NCBI GenBank assembly: GCA_015680685.1 | Contig: MNCI01010715.1 | Coordinates: 450,793 to 513,701 of the forward strand | Length of the DNA stretch: 62,909 nucleotides | DNA from: Gnetum montanum | Taxonomy: Eukaryota > Streptophyta > Gnetopsida > Gnetales > Gnetaceae | Reading direction: 5' to 3' | Shown here: positions 10,259 through 20,999 of the stretch, in pieces | Layout of the letters: every line of letters starts with the position of its first letter | How positions within the stretch are numbered: the stretch's first letter is position 1 | The notes under the pieces: model-generated | What the model was told of the DNA's origin: nothing | What the model saw: the letters and a program-made list of their open reading frames with translations, nothing else | The model's database searches: none | Translations under genes and position numbers: made by a program

Positions 10259-11097
10259 TAATGAGTAGCGAGGTACCCCTACGTCCAACCATATGAATCA
10301 CAAGAATTTCTGTGCAATCCGATTGAACTTTGTAGACCTTAAGTTCCTAGGTACACTAGTTCTAGGAACTGAAATCTAATTAGGACGATCATTGTCTTCT
10401 CAATTCCACTCATGAGGCACAAATATATGGTTAAGTGTAACTAAGGTGTATGATTTGTATCGTTTTATATTTTATAAGTTTAATCACCTAGAACAAGAGT
10501 GAAAGCTAGAGGAATCTAATATCTAATTAATCTACTACCTAGCTAGCCTAACACAAGTACCTATTCCCACTCTCTAGACACATCTTTAACGCATGTAGCA
10601 CTGTTGGGTCACCAAACATTAAGATTTTCTCAGTTACCAAGTGCTATACATATGCTTGAAGTAGTCGTGCTTGTGTTCATTAACAACTAGAAATTAATTG
10701 CTTAATTAAAGTGCATTAAAGTAAAGTACATGAATAATAAATGCATTAAAGGAAACATTAATCTATTCTCAATGTTGCAAGGATTACCAAAAGGGATCAT
10801 CTTTATTTCTATCACACTGTTATGCTCAGGTACATCAGTGCTCAAATAAAGATCTATACACACTCAGACTCCTATTACAAGCACTCAGAAATATTCTAAC
10901 TCTAGAATGGCTAAACTATAAGAACTTTGTTACTCTACGAAGAAACTAACTCCCCAAATAGTATGCCCAAGTGCTATATTTATAAGCTGGCATATACCCT
11001 ACAATATCAAATATTCAACATTACATCTTTGGGACTTGATATTGAGGCTCTGATATCATGTATCTAATATCGAAGCATGTCTAAACACAATTCATCG
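10259..11097 (-). mobile_element. 3' LTR of element D
   Basis: 839 bp on the minus strand, from CGATGAATTG (11097; T of TG mutated) to CTCATTA (10259). Preceded on the minus strand by the polypurine-type end CAGTCCTAGTGGTA. TATA box near 10977-10985. Confidence 0.8.
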
Positions 11098-11558
11098 TAC
11101 CACTAGGACTGAATGAAAACTCGTCCTTGAGTGAACAAGAGGAGAAACAAGTTCTTGACAAAATATTGGGTAGGTATGGAATTATTAACTACATTTTGAC
11201 TGACTCAAATGGAACAAATAGACTCTAAGTGCCTGAGTGTATGGAGTTACAATATTTTACAAAATTAGGTGTTCATGATCAGAGAAGTGAACACCCTGGA
11301 CAAAACTAACATACAACTCCTCTAGCAGCTGAAGAGCGAAGAAGAAGATCCAACAATCATGAAGAGTCCTCATCACATGGTGATGCTACTTATCCTTTAA
11401 TAAAGACAATCTTGCTTCTAGTCCATGCATCCCACTGTAATCACAACAAAATTGTGGATTAGTGTGCAATGTGTAATGTATAGATTTTAAGTACCTTGTT
11501 TCATTGGTGGTTACACTTGGCTAGGTTGTGATTATGGTGGATTGATTTTGTTAATAGT
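11098..11558 (-). other. 3' end of D internal region: PPT and ORF-X remnant
   Basis: On the minus strand, 11558-11430 matches the stretch just upstream of ORF-X in C (GCCAAGTGTAAC and its neighbourhood, 36000-36060) and reaches GATTACAG, the counterpart of the splice-acceptor-like GATTGCAG before ORF-X in B. The 2.8-kb ORF-X itself is absent. The sequence then continues with the common 3' tail (AACACCTAATTTTGTAA, near 11250-11280) and the PPT region GAGGACGAG-like/TTTTCATTCAGTC. This shows that D is a deletion derivative of an ORF-X carrier. Confidence 0.6.
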
Positions 11559-11569
11559 TGATGAAGCAG

Positions 11570-11757
11570 TTACTCTAATTATTAGAGTGGTTATTATTGG
11601 AGTGTTTCCTCTAATAATTAGAGTGATTATTATTGGAGTGGTTACTCTAATAATTAGAGTAACCGCTCTAATAATTAGAATAACTACTCCAGTAATAACC
11701 ACTCTAATTATTAGAGGAACCACTCCAATAATAATGACTCTAATTATTAGAGGAGTT
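11570..11757. repeat. Array of near-palindromic 15-mers forming a long inverted repeat
   Basis: Seven copies of CTCTAAT(A/T)ATTAGA(G/A), each itself nearly palindromic, are separated by GGTTATTATTGGAGTG-type spacers. Left-half spacers read in one direction and right-half spacers (CACTCCAATAATAA) in the other, so the array is one large imperfect palindrome. It could fold into a long hairpin. Its repeats create spurious Ile/Val-rich ORFs on both strands. It may be a fold-back insertion or a local expansion in U3. Confidence 0.85.
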
Positions 11758-11768
11758 TCTCCCAAGCC

Positions 11769-11776
11769 TATAAATA
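11769..11776 (+). promoter_or_regulatory. TATA box of the left LTR
   Basis: TATAAATA directly after the palindromic array. The same octamer is found at the same place before R in the other alpha LTRs. Confidence 0.7.
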
Positions 11777-12545
11777 CAGTGCCTAGGCACACAATTGGAA
11801 AGGAGTCTTTTAGCAAAAAAGTAGCGAAACTCTTGTAGTTTATTTGAAAATTAGAGTATTTTCCAAGTGCCTATAGTAGGAGGTTAAAGTGTGGATGGAT
11901 CTTTATTCGAGCATTGTGTACCTAAGCACACCTTATGTACGGCAATAAATATGAGCTCTTTGATTCATCCTTGCAACACTTGAGATTTGTTTTCTTACGT
12001 ATTTCTTTTATTTTATTTTCTTATGCATTTATTTTATTTTATTTTATGCTATGTTATGCACTTTACATTTCTGTTATTAGCATAGCAATTCATTTTGATC
12101 AATTAAGAAAATTGTTAAAATACACTCAGTACGATCACTTTGAGCATGCCTATAACACTTGGTAACCCAGTAACGATTAGCGTTTGGTAATCCTAGTAGT
12201 GTTGCACTAGTTCAGGATGTGTATGGCAAGTGAGAATGGATACTGGTGTTAGGATTAGTTAAAACCTAGTTAATCAATAGTTAAGTTAAATTATTCACTT
12301 AGTTATCTCTCTTTTTCGCTACTAGCGTAGGACATAAAAACATAAAAGCTATAAAAATCATATGCCTTAAGCTTACTTAACCATACAATCGTGACATACA
12401 AGTAAGCTTGGGAAGACAATGATCAATCAACCTGTCCTTGTTCCACAAGGGCACATAAGCACTTAGTCCTTGGAATTCGACTGGATCATGTGTGAAACAC
12501 TCATATTCATATGGTTGAGCATAGGGGTACCTCGCCACTCATCAT

Positions 12546-12564
12546 TAGCGTCGTTGCCAAGGAC
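12546..12564 (+). other. PBS of E1
   Basis: TAGCGTCGTTGCCAAGGAC, starting 2 bp after the LTR, matches the complement of the plant tRNA-Asp 3' end at 14 of 19 positions. Mismatches include the G-to-A and C-to-T changes typical of decay of methylated cytosines. Confidence 0.8.
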
Positions 12565-12680
12565 TTAGTTGTTTGTGTGCTAACTAGAACATAGGAAATT
12601 ATTCACATTGTTGGAACAAACCCTTAGGATTGGTTGAGAAAATAATAAACAAGAATACATTGCACACTAAATAGACAAGT

Positions 12681-14614
12681 ATGTATCCTTCTTCGTATGA
12701 AAGCGCCTTGCCACCTAGGTCTGAAATAGGAAACAATCGGTGGCATAATACACATGACATTGATTCGCTAGTCCCTCAACAAGTTCAAGTGGTATATATT
12801 CATCCCAATGAGTATATACCAAACTTCACCTTTATCTTCCATCAAGATGAACAACTATGTTGGCAATAATTAGAAGGTAACATAGTGTTACCTCTCGATC
12901 GTTCAATCCTGAGCATGCTTCTTCATGCTCTCACATGAATTGGCATGCCACACTTACACACAGAATATGTTGTGTAAGACCATGACTCGAGAGAATACCA
13001 TCCCATAGAGGCATAGTGTCAAAGGGACTTGCAACAGGAGAGACATCATAAGTCTTTGAAGAGTAAGTGGTCCCAGGATGCCCCACATGTCTTAAGCAAA
13101 AATGAAGGTGGTGAACCTACCTCAGGCAGTCTCCCATACAACAATGTTCCTCCCCTTGACTTTGGTCAAGGCATTGTGTATTTGAACCTTCATTCCACTA
13201 TTCATAACCCAAGTTTTGATACCCATAGGCACAAAGGGTCCGAAAAAGGAATACGAACTCATAATAAAGGTGGACATTCTGATCGCAATCACAATCGGGG
13301 TCGAGACCATAGAAGAGAAGGTAGAAGACACAGTCATGGTGATGGTTCTCCTTTTTCTTCACCTTCATCATCTCCTTCATCCTCTCCTTCAATATTCAGA
13401 TGTGGTCATAAATAAAAAGATCATGGGGATAAAGCTAGGCAAAGTGGAAGTCATAGATAAAACAGTCAGGAAAGGGGATGAGGGCACTCTAGAGAGTCAT
13501 GACATAGAAGAAGGGAGAGTAGGGAACAATGTAGGCATCATAGACATCATGGACAAGATGATCATGATGAGCCCCTCCTCCTTACTCAAAGTATGTTGGA
13601 CATAACTAAGGCTATTAGAATTCCAACAAGGCATCAAAAATATAGTAGGATCAAGAGATTAGATATGAACAACATCCCACAATTTGAAGGGGGATAAAAT
13701 GCTGATCCTTAGAATCATTTGCAAGAATTCCATGATGTGTGTGCCTTACAGAACATAGAGAACGAATGGCAAAAACTTAAGTTGTTCCTATGGACATTAG
13801 TTAAAGAAGCAGAAGCTGGTACCGGTCTTTAGAACCGAAATCCATTTGTAGGTGGAGTACTATGTTAGAACTATTTAATGACAAGTACCAAACGTACTCC
13901 TGAGTGTCTAACTTGCGAAAGCAAATCCAAGGCTAGAAACAAGGAGGACATGAACCCTTGGATGCTACCATGGGGTGATACTATGCAATGTTACATCATT
14001 GTCCTAGCCATGGTTATTCGCAAAGGGATCAACTACGCCATCTCGTAGATGGGCTTAGGCATGAAACGAGAAGAACCCTTGGGACTTATGCTCAAGGAAG
14101 ACTATCTGAGCTTAGGTCCCATCAAATTCAAAGACTATTGGAGCAAGTTGCTAAGGAAGAAGGTGAGCTACAGAAGAGAGAAAGTGTGGAAGAGTATAAC
14201 CGAGATCCTTCCCTTTAGAAGATGGGAGTAAGATTTTGTAAGGATGAAGAAGAGTCGCCACTCGAAGAGATGGTGAATAGGAAAACTTTGCCTATCCAAA
14301 AGATGACATCAAAATTTTCGACAAAGGTAGACCAAATGTGGAATTCCCTAGACAATATATTTCAAACTATTCTTAAAATAGTAGAGGAGTCTAGAGAGCA
14401 AGGTAGTGAGAAGAGAAAAAGGAAAGAAGTTGAACATGCACGTAGCAAGGGTAAGGGCAAAGTTGCCATCATTGAAGAGGCTGTGGAGTTGGAAAAAAAT
14501 AATGATAGTGGATGTGAAATATGTCAATATGACCATCCTAAGGAATGTTGCCCTGTAATCTCACATCTGCAAGATTCTAGGGTGTATGTACTCAACCCAC
14601 GATTGAACAAATGA
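12681..14614 (+). pseudogene. gag of E1
   Basis: Capsid/nucleocapsid polyprotein. It starts at ATG 12681 (MYPSSYESALPP), about 115 bp after the PBS. In order: an N-terminal domain; a His/Arg/Asp-rich stretch (near 13250-13330: HSDRNHNRGRDHRREG) with a Ser/Pro linker; the retroviral-type capsid block (CPSHGYSQRDQLRHLVDGLR, near 14008-14067); a Glu/Lys-rich segment; and a zinc knuckle C-x2-C-x3-H-x3-C (CEICQYDHPKEC, near 14515-14550). Several stops and frameshifts (near 12868, 13415, 14219) break it. The layout is the same as in E2, D and A. Confidence 0.8.
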
Positions 14615-15070
14615 AAAGCACCTCGAAGGTTACCTTACCCCCAAGGTAACCCAAGACAATTCCACCAACCCTTAATGTATTATCCAAGTGGAACTCCACC
14701 ACAACTAATTAAGAAATATCAATAGTGGCAACACCGACAATCATGGGAAATGCCACCACCAAGGAAATAGTATCCTTATCGACAACTTGACCTGTATGGA
14801 TATTACCTGCAGCAACCAACCTCCACACGTGACTCTACAGGTCACATCACTCCTCAACCTCACTACCAAGCCTGCAAGTATTATGGAACTCCCACTTCTA
14901 GAGGTGATATTCCACAAGCATATCATCCTTCTCATCCAACCACATCTCTTCCACCAATAGCTCCACTACCACCTACTCCAGCTATGTAGGGTGAAATCCC
15001 TACCCAACCGCAACAATGTAATGCCACAAGGGCTATTAACTCTCAACCTACTATTGGTTCCAACAACCAC
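14615..15070 (+). other. Gag-PR linker of E1
   Basis: Low-complexity Pro/Gln/Tyr-rich translation (repeated CAACC/CCACC codons), the spacer between nucleocapsid and protease. The frame is interrupted by TAG codons. Confidence 0.5.
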
Positions 15071-15745
15071 ATGAAGAAAAGACCTTTCTTTAGAACCAAC
15101 AAACCAACCAAGCCCTTGCAATCACAAGAGACTGATTCCTTAGACACCTTAGTATCAATCAAAAATTTAGAGCCCTCTTCAACCCAATCACTGCACTCAA
15201 CGCATACAGTTATGCTAGCACATGTTTACATTGATTGAATCAAAGCTGGCCACCTTCTTAGGAAATTCTCTAATCCTGGGAGTCCTCTAATATACTTATA
15301 AATCACTAGAAATGTGCCATGCAAGGATCTTTTGGATTCAAGTTCTGATGTCAACTTGATTTCTCAAGAAATGTACAAGGCCTAGAACTTACCTCCATTG
15401 AAAAAGAGCAACATCCATCTAGAGTTAGCCGACCAGTCCATCACTGTTCCATTGGGACTGGTGAAAGACATTGTTACCACTATTTGTGCATGGTTTTTCC
15501 CAGCTGACTTCCTAGTGATTCAGGTAAATAATGGTAAGGGGGACTTCCCAATCATAATGGGAAGAGCATGACTAAGCACAATTTACGACACCTAGGAATT
15601 TTCAATCTTTCCCTAGAAATATCAAAGGAAAATACATTTGAAAAGATCAAGAAGAAGAAAGTTCCATGCATCACATACAGTGACATAGGGTGTAATTGTG
15701 TGTAGAGGTCATGGTTTATGCAAAGTTTAGCATTTCCTGCATGCA
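15071..15745 (+). pseudogene. Aspartic protease of E1
   Basis: Starts KKRPFFRTNKPTKP. The catalytic motif reads LLDSSSDVNLIS at about 15330-15365, where gypsy proteases have D-[ST]-G followed by A-x-N; the Gly is Ser here. Further on come PLGLVKDIVTTI and FPIIMGRA, the usual second half of the fold. Protease would process Gag-Pol in the particle. Stops at several points make it inactive. E2 carries a better-preserved copy at 23377-24042. Confidence 0.8.
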
Positions 15746-16039
15746 ATCAATGTGCACAAGTGACTAACATACAAAGATGCCTATATGTTGTAGCCACATG
15801 ATAGGAAGACACCCAGTGGCTGACAGCTGATCAAGAAAACAATTCACTCATATGCATGGAACCAACTGAGAGTTTGACTTGTGCTTACATCGATAGCATA
15901 GACGCATTAGAGCAAGTTCACTGCCAACTTCCAACTCTTAACCTTGGAAATATCAACTGGGGGAAGTTGGAAATCCCTGAGAAATTTAAGTAGGATCCCC
16001 TTGAGCTAAAACCATTGCCCACCGATATGGAATACACAT

Positions 16040-17058
16040 TCTTTAAAAATGAAAAATTGGTAATTATCAATGCTAAGCTTGCTCCTCAACAGAAAGAAGA
16101 ACTGCTGAAGGTAATAAATAAATGATCGAAAGCCTTCGCTTGGTTATATCCCGAATTAACTAGAATAGATCCTAGGATATGCCAACATAGAATTTACACT
16201 AACCCCTCCATGAAGCCTTGAAGACAACCGTAGAGGTGATTGAACCCTAAGCTAAAGCAAGTAGTTAAGAAAGAAATCGAACAGCTTCTCAAAGCTAGGT
16301 TCATATACCCCATTGCTAATAGCGAATGGGTTATCCCCTTAGTTATTGTAACTAGAAAGGGAGGAAAATGGAGGGTGTGCATAGATTTTAGGCTACTAAA
16401 TATGGCAACATTCAAAGATCACTTTCCATTGCCATTTGTCGACCAAGTCGTAGACACCATTGCAGGGCATCACTATTACAATTTTTTGGACGGATATAGT
16501 GGATATAACCAAATGCAAATAGCCCCAAAAGATTAAGCCAAGACTACGTTCACCAGTCCTTGGGAAACATTCGCATACAAACAAATGTTGTTTGGCTTGT
16601 GCAATGCCCCTGCAACATTTCAACGACTAATTCTATGCATATTACAACAGCAGATAGGGAATAGCATGGAGGTCTTTATGGACTGGTTGGAGAAAGTATT
16701 AAAAAGATGTGTAGAAACCAATTTGAGGATCAACTAGCAGAAAATCCAGTTGATGGTCCAAGAAGGTGTAGTACTAGGACACAAAATCTCACACATAGGG
16801 ATAGAGGTAAACCCCAAGAAAATCAAAATTATCCAAGGAATTACTCATCAACTTGAAACTATCAAAGATATTTGGTCATTCCTTAGACATACTAGTTACT
16901 ATAGGAGATTTATTGAGAACTTTTCAAAGGTTGCCAAACCATTGGTGGAATTAACGAAAAAGGACATACCTTTCGAGTGGACCAGGGAATGCGAATTAGC
17001 TTTCCAAACTCTAAAACAGAAGCTAGTAGAAACACCCATTCTACAAGCTCCTAACTAG
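16040..17058 (+). pseudogene. Reverse transcriptase of E1, active-site deletion
   Basis: RNA-dependent DNA polymerase domain. Visible blocks: KEEIEQLL-like entry with RFIYPIANSEWV (16280-16330), GGKWRVCIDFRLLN (16360-16400), FKDHFPLPFVDQ, YYNFLDGYSGYNQM, then TFAYKQMLFGLCNAPATFQR (16565-16625), EVFMD (16670), LEKVLKRCVETNLR, VLGHKISHIGIEV and FLRHTSYYRRFIENFSK. Right after EVFMD about 20 residues, including the second catalytic Asp of the xxDD motif, are missing compared with gypsy RTs. Stops occur near 16535 and 16738. The motif set is Athila-like. Confidence 0.85.
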
Positions 17059-17433
17059 TCCAAACCATTTCATATCATGACTAACACGTCCAACTATGCT
17101 TTAGGATCCGTACTTACATGGTTAGATGACCAGAAGCATCCTTATTACATCCATTATGAAATTAGAAGTATCACTAGTGTACAACTTAACTACACTACCA
17201 CAGAGAAAGAATTAATGGCTGTAGTATTTTCACTAGAAAAGTTTAGACACTATGTATTGGGATATAAAGTATATATACATATAGATCATAGTGCAATAAG
17301 GTTCCTCATGAATAAGCCAATGGTAAGCCCTCGTATCATACGATGACTTGTAATCCTACAAGAGTTCGATCTTACGATGATCAATCGTAAAGGCACCAAG
17401 AACGTAGTTGCTGATCATTTATCTCAGTTGTAA
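17059..17433 (+). pseudogene. RNase H of E1
   Basis: Continues RT after a stop at 17058. It shows HYEIRSITSVQLNYTTTEKE (catalytic Glu in the TTEKE segment), FRHYVLGYKVYIHIDHSAI (catalytic Asp in IDH) and ends with KNVVADHLSQL (Asp in ADH) near 17430. One stop at 17346 splits it. This is the standard gypsy RNase H; no second RNase H follows, unlike in element F. Confidence 0.85.
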
Positions 17434-17589
17434 TGGGACAACAAAGAGGATGAGTATCCAATTTATGATCATTTTCTTGATGAATTCCTCTTTACTAGTG
17501 TAGTAAATAATCAATCACCCATGGAGACAAATTGGTACAATAGCATTCTTACCTATCTCCTCACCCAACAAACACCATAAGAGTTAAAC

Positions 17590-18835
17590 CTTAAGAAGAA
17601 ACAGCAGTTTCTTCACCGAGCCAAGTACTTTATGGAGATTAATGGGAAACTTTACAAAGTGTGTCCCGATGACTTAGTTTGATGGTGTGTTCCCGATATA
17701 GATCAACTACGAGTTCTTCAAGATGCTCATGAGGGTCCTTTGGGGGGTCATTATGCTGGGAGATAAACAACTATCAAGATCCTACTGGCAGGATATTATT
17801 GGCCTACATTATTTTGGGATGCCCATCATTTCATCCAATCTTGTAAGTGCTGTCAATGTGATGGGGGAATGACTGCTAAAATGGAGGATCTACAACAATG
17901 GATTGAACTATTATAACCCTTCGACATTTGGGGAATTGATTTTATGGCACCGATTACACAAATGTCCAATGGAAAAGCTTATATTATTGTTACCATTGAT
18001 TACCTAACAAAATGGGCCAAAGTAGCTACTGTTAAGGATTGTACATCATCTATAGCTGCACAATTTGTTCAACAACAAATCATAAATAGGTTTGGTGTAC
18101 CTCGTGCACTTATTTCAGACAATGGTATCAACTTCAAAGGTGTAACTTTTCAAAAATTAATGCAACACTTAGGGGTTCAGCATAAATTGGCTACACCATA
18201 CCACCCCCTAAGTGAACAATTAAGTAGAAGTCACCAACATGGAGATTACAAAGATATTGACAAGAATTGTTAGCAAGTTTAGGTGAGACTAGAGCACTAA
18301 ATTGAATGATGCTCTTTGGGCATACTTCCCCACATGGAAACTCCCTACAAGCTACTCTCCCTATGAGTTAGTGTACGGTAAATTACCAATACTTCCCATT
18401 CAAACTGAGCTCCGTACACTATCCATGGCATGTCACCTCAACCTTGACCTTGATTTAGCACAGAAACAATGGTTAGTAATCCTTAACTTGCTAGATGAAA
18501 ACTAACTCGCTGCCCTATCATCTAACAAGTTGCACAAGGCATTCAATAAACAACATCATGACCTAAGGATTAGGAAAGTTAAATATCAACCAGGAGATAA
18601 GGTTTTCTACTAGAATCCCACACATGTGCCACAACATACTAAATTTCAAACACTATGGGAAGGACCTTATATTATTTATGCAACTTTTCCTTCAAGGGCC
18701 ATGATAATATACAAACTTGAGAGCCCAAACAAGAAACTGTTGGTCAACATGCAACAAACCAAACCTTTTCATGAGCTTAGGATAGCTAGTACACATGCTA
18801 CCTCTGTTAGTGGACAACCTTGCTCACAATTTTAG
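17590..18835 (+). pseudogene. Integrase of E1
   Basis: N-terminal zinc-binding domain with HEGPLGGHYAG and CKCCQC (17730-17860; HHCC pattern). Core domain with first Asp in IWGIDFMAP (17930-17950), second Asp in ISDNGINFKG (18113-18145), and the third acidic residue in a segment split by a frameshift near 18210. C-terminal part: LNDALWAYFPTWKLP, YSPYELVYGKLP, then FQTLWEGPYIIYATF. Stops near 17680, 17768, 17915 and 18273. The GGGGGAGATGG motif follows 25 bp after the last stop. Confidence 0.85.
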
Positions 18836-20852
18836 ATCTCCTTCTTCTAACTCAGTTGTGGGGGAGATGGCCACCTATGTTAACCATTCTAGGCCCTCAG
18901 TTATTTTTGAATTTTTGTTTTACACATTCTTTCAACTTTTCTTATTTTTGTTTTACAACATCATTCATGTTTTTACTATTTCTTTGTTTGCTTAATTTAC
19001 TTTTATTCATCATCTAACAAGTGCTCATGATGGTGGATTGAATTGTATCATATTTATTGCTAATTTTTTATTTTTACATTTGAATTATGATGCTGATATT
19101 AAGGTATGGTTCTTTTGGTAAAATAGGCAATGAGTGCACACCATCCACTCATCCATAGAACTCTATGGTCTCCTTTGGCTTGGAACTGTACAATCCCTTT
19201 TTTCTAGGTAAACTTCTTAATGAATTGGTGGCTGGGTATTTTTCAAACCAAGGAAAGACTCAAAAGATGAGAAGGGTGTGACTTCAAGAGGATTCGATGC
19301 ATTTGTGCTGGCCATTCTCTTAGGTGCTTGGATGCTTTTTCTTGGGTTTTCTGCCATTCTGACATTGTTCAAAAATTGGAAAGCTAAGTGAATAAAAATA
19401 AGTCTTTGCATGGTGTGATTCTCACACAAAAAGATAACAAAAAAAGAAGAAAAGTGAGAATTCAAAGCACACCCCTTGGACAAAATAAATGCAAAAAAAA
19501 TGCATGGGTCTTTGCATGGTATGGTTCCCATTCAAAAACAACAACATGAAAATTCAAAGCACACCCCTTAGACCAAATAAAAGGGCTACAAGCATTAGTT
19601 ATGAAACTAGAAAGACATGTTACCCATGCCTAAAGATTCCCTCTAACTAAATCCCTTTCTCACTTCTTGCTTCTCCATCTTGCTCTCCTCAAGATGGTGG
19701 TCACTCTTTATGGAAGCATTCTTGTTGCTTCAAGTGGATGGATTGGTCAAGTGTGTTGATGCGAGGTCACTAGATGTGGTTTGTTTGAGTCTAGATTTGG
19801 GATGAGTTCTACTCAGTCACATTAACCATGAAATACACAAGGGACTTTACACAACCTTATTCTTAGGATTCCATTCTATTCTCTCCTCTCCATCTTTCTT
19901 CTCATTTTCCACCTCATTGCCGATTTTATCATTAGTCCATTTTGGGTTAATGCATTATTTTTCTTTAGTGAATTCTTGTGGGTAATTTTGTAACTCTTGC
20001 TTCCAAATGACATTCCTAGAGCCTATAGACTCTTTGATTTGTGGGTTTGTCAGGGCATAAAAGGCATGAGCCTACTTTAGGGAGGATCCACTTGCATTCC
20101 TTTTTGGTGCAATTATTAACTTATTTTCCTTAAACATTTTCTACAATCAATCATTTCTTGTTTCATCCCCATCCATGGCATCCATTTTATTGGCGTTGCC
20201 ATTGTTATTTTTTCCCATCTTTCTTGTTCCTCAAATTTTTCCATCTTATAGCTACTAGAGGTTCGCTCTTAGTCATGGGGGCCCTAGCACAAATTTTTCA
20301 ATTTTCTCCATTTTACTATTTTCCTAACCCCTACACCTTGGGTAGTCACTTGTGATAAATCTCTAAACCAATTTCTACCATAACCACAACTCAGCCAATG
20401 CACTTCATATCGAAACAAGGTATCAACTGCATTGTGGTTTATCTATCCTTACTTATTTGTGACTGCGTTGTGTGTGCATATGGTGATTATACAAACAATG
20501 GATTGGGCTTGGAAGAAGCACTTAGGATGGACCGAAACTAGAGCATTTATGAAAGGAGTAAGTCTAGTGATGTGGCTATGGATAAACAACGGAAGGCATA
20601 ATCTTAGCATTGGTAGTAACACGCTTCATTTTCTTTCTCTCTCTTTCTCTACAAGCTACCAAATAGAGGCTTGGATGTCATTTATGTATGAGTGTTTACC
20701 ACAATGGTCATGAACACTAATGTTGTAATATGCTTATTGATCCATTTACTAGGCACATTGAGTATGTCATCCCATTCCACCGTCAATTTTCAATTAGTCA
20801 ATAATCCCATACCTTTCCAATATTTTGTAAGGAACTTGAGGATGAGTTTTCA
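18836..20852 (+). other. 3' untranslated region of E1 with ORF-X deletion site
   Basis: 2.0 kb without a supported gene. It starts with the family motif GTGGGGGAGATGGCC (18859). It matches the 3' regions of E2, C and B, e.g. the two segments reading TTTGCATGGT-TGGTTCCCAT (about 19405 and 19510). Near 20460-20481 the sequence TGTGTGCATATGG is the counterpart of the splice-acceptor/ATG of ORF-X in B and E2, but CAG has become CAT. ORF-X itself is absent. The final part rejoins the common tail before the PPT. Confidence 0.6.
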
Positions 20853-20873
20853 TTTTTGGGGTGTCCTTGGTGA
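20853..20873 (+). other. PPT-PBS junction without an LTR
   Basis: The E1 3' end (GAGGATGAGTTTTCATTTTTGGGG) runs directly into GGTGTCCTTGGTGA and then into the leader of E2 (TTTGTGCGCTA-GTAGAACATAGGAAAT). That leader matches what follows the PBS at 12546 in E1. A whole LTR of about 800 bp would be expected here. Confidence 0.75.
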
Positions 20874-20999
20874 ATCCTATGTTTGTGCGCTACGTAGAAC
20901 ATAGGAAATCATCCATATTATTGGAATGCTAGAATGAACCCTTAGGGTTAATCAAGGAAAGATAAGACAACGGTAAATCGCACACCGAAAAAAGACAAA

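Larger units (their letters stand above)
11559..12544 (+). mobile_element. Left LTR of the E1/E2 block
   Basis: 986 bp from TGATGAAG to CTCATCA. U3 is about 210 bp instead of the usual 50-120 bp because of the palindromic array at 11570-11757. TATA box at 11769-11776 and an AATAAA signal near 11944. The end matches LTR 26334-27112, and a tRNA-Asp-type PBS follows. The left boundary rests on the TG and on D-like sequence ending at 11558. Confidence 0.7.

Noticed and set aside
11532-11838. Overlapping ~95-residue Ile/Val-rich ORFs on both strands
   Set aside because: They are by-products of the palindromic 15-mer array; the translation is a simple repeat and overlaps the U3 region.
13122-13392. 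Minus-strand ORFs opposite gag of E1
   Set aside because: Shadows of the His/Ser-rich gag segment; same effect at 21441-21638 opposite E2 gag.
19217-19531. Minus-strand ORF of 104 residues in the E1 3' untranslated region
   Set aside because: Not preserved at the matching places in E2, C or B, so chance.
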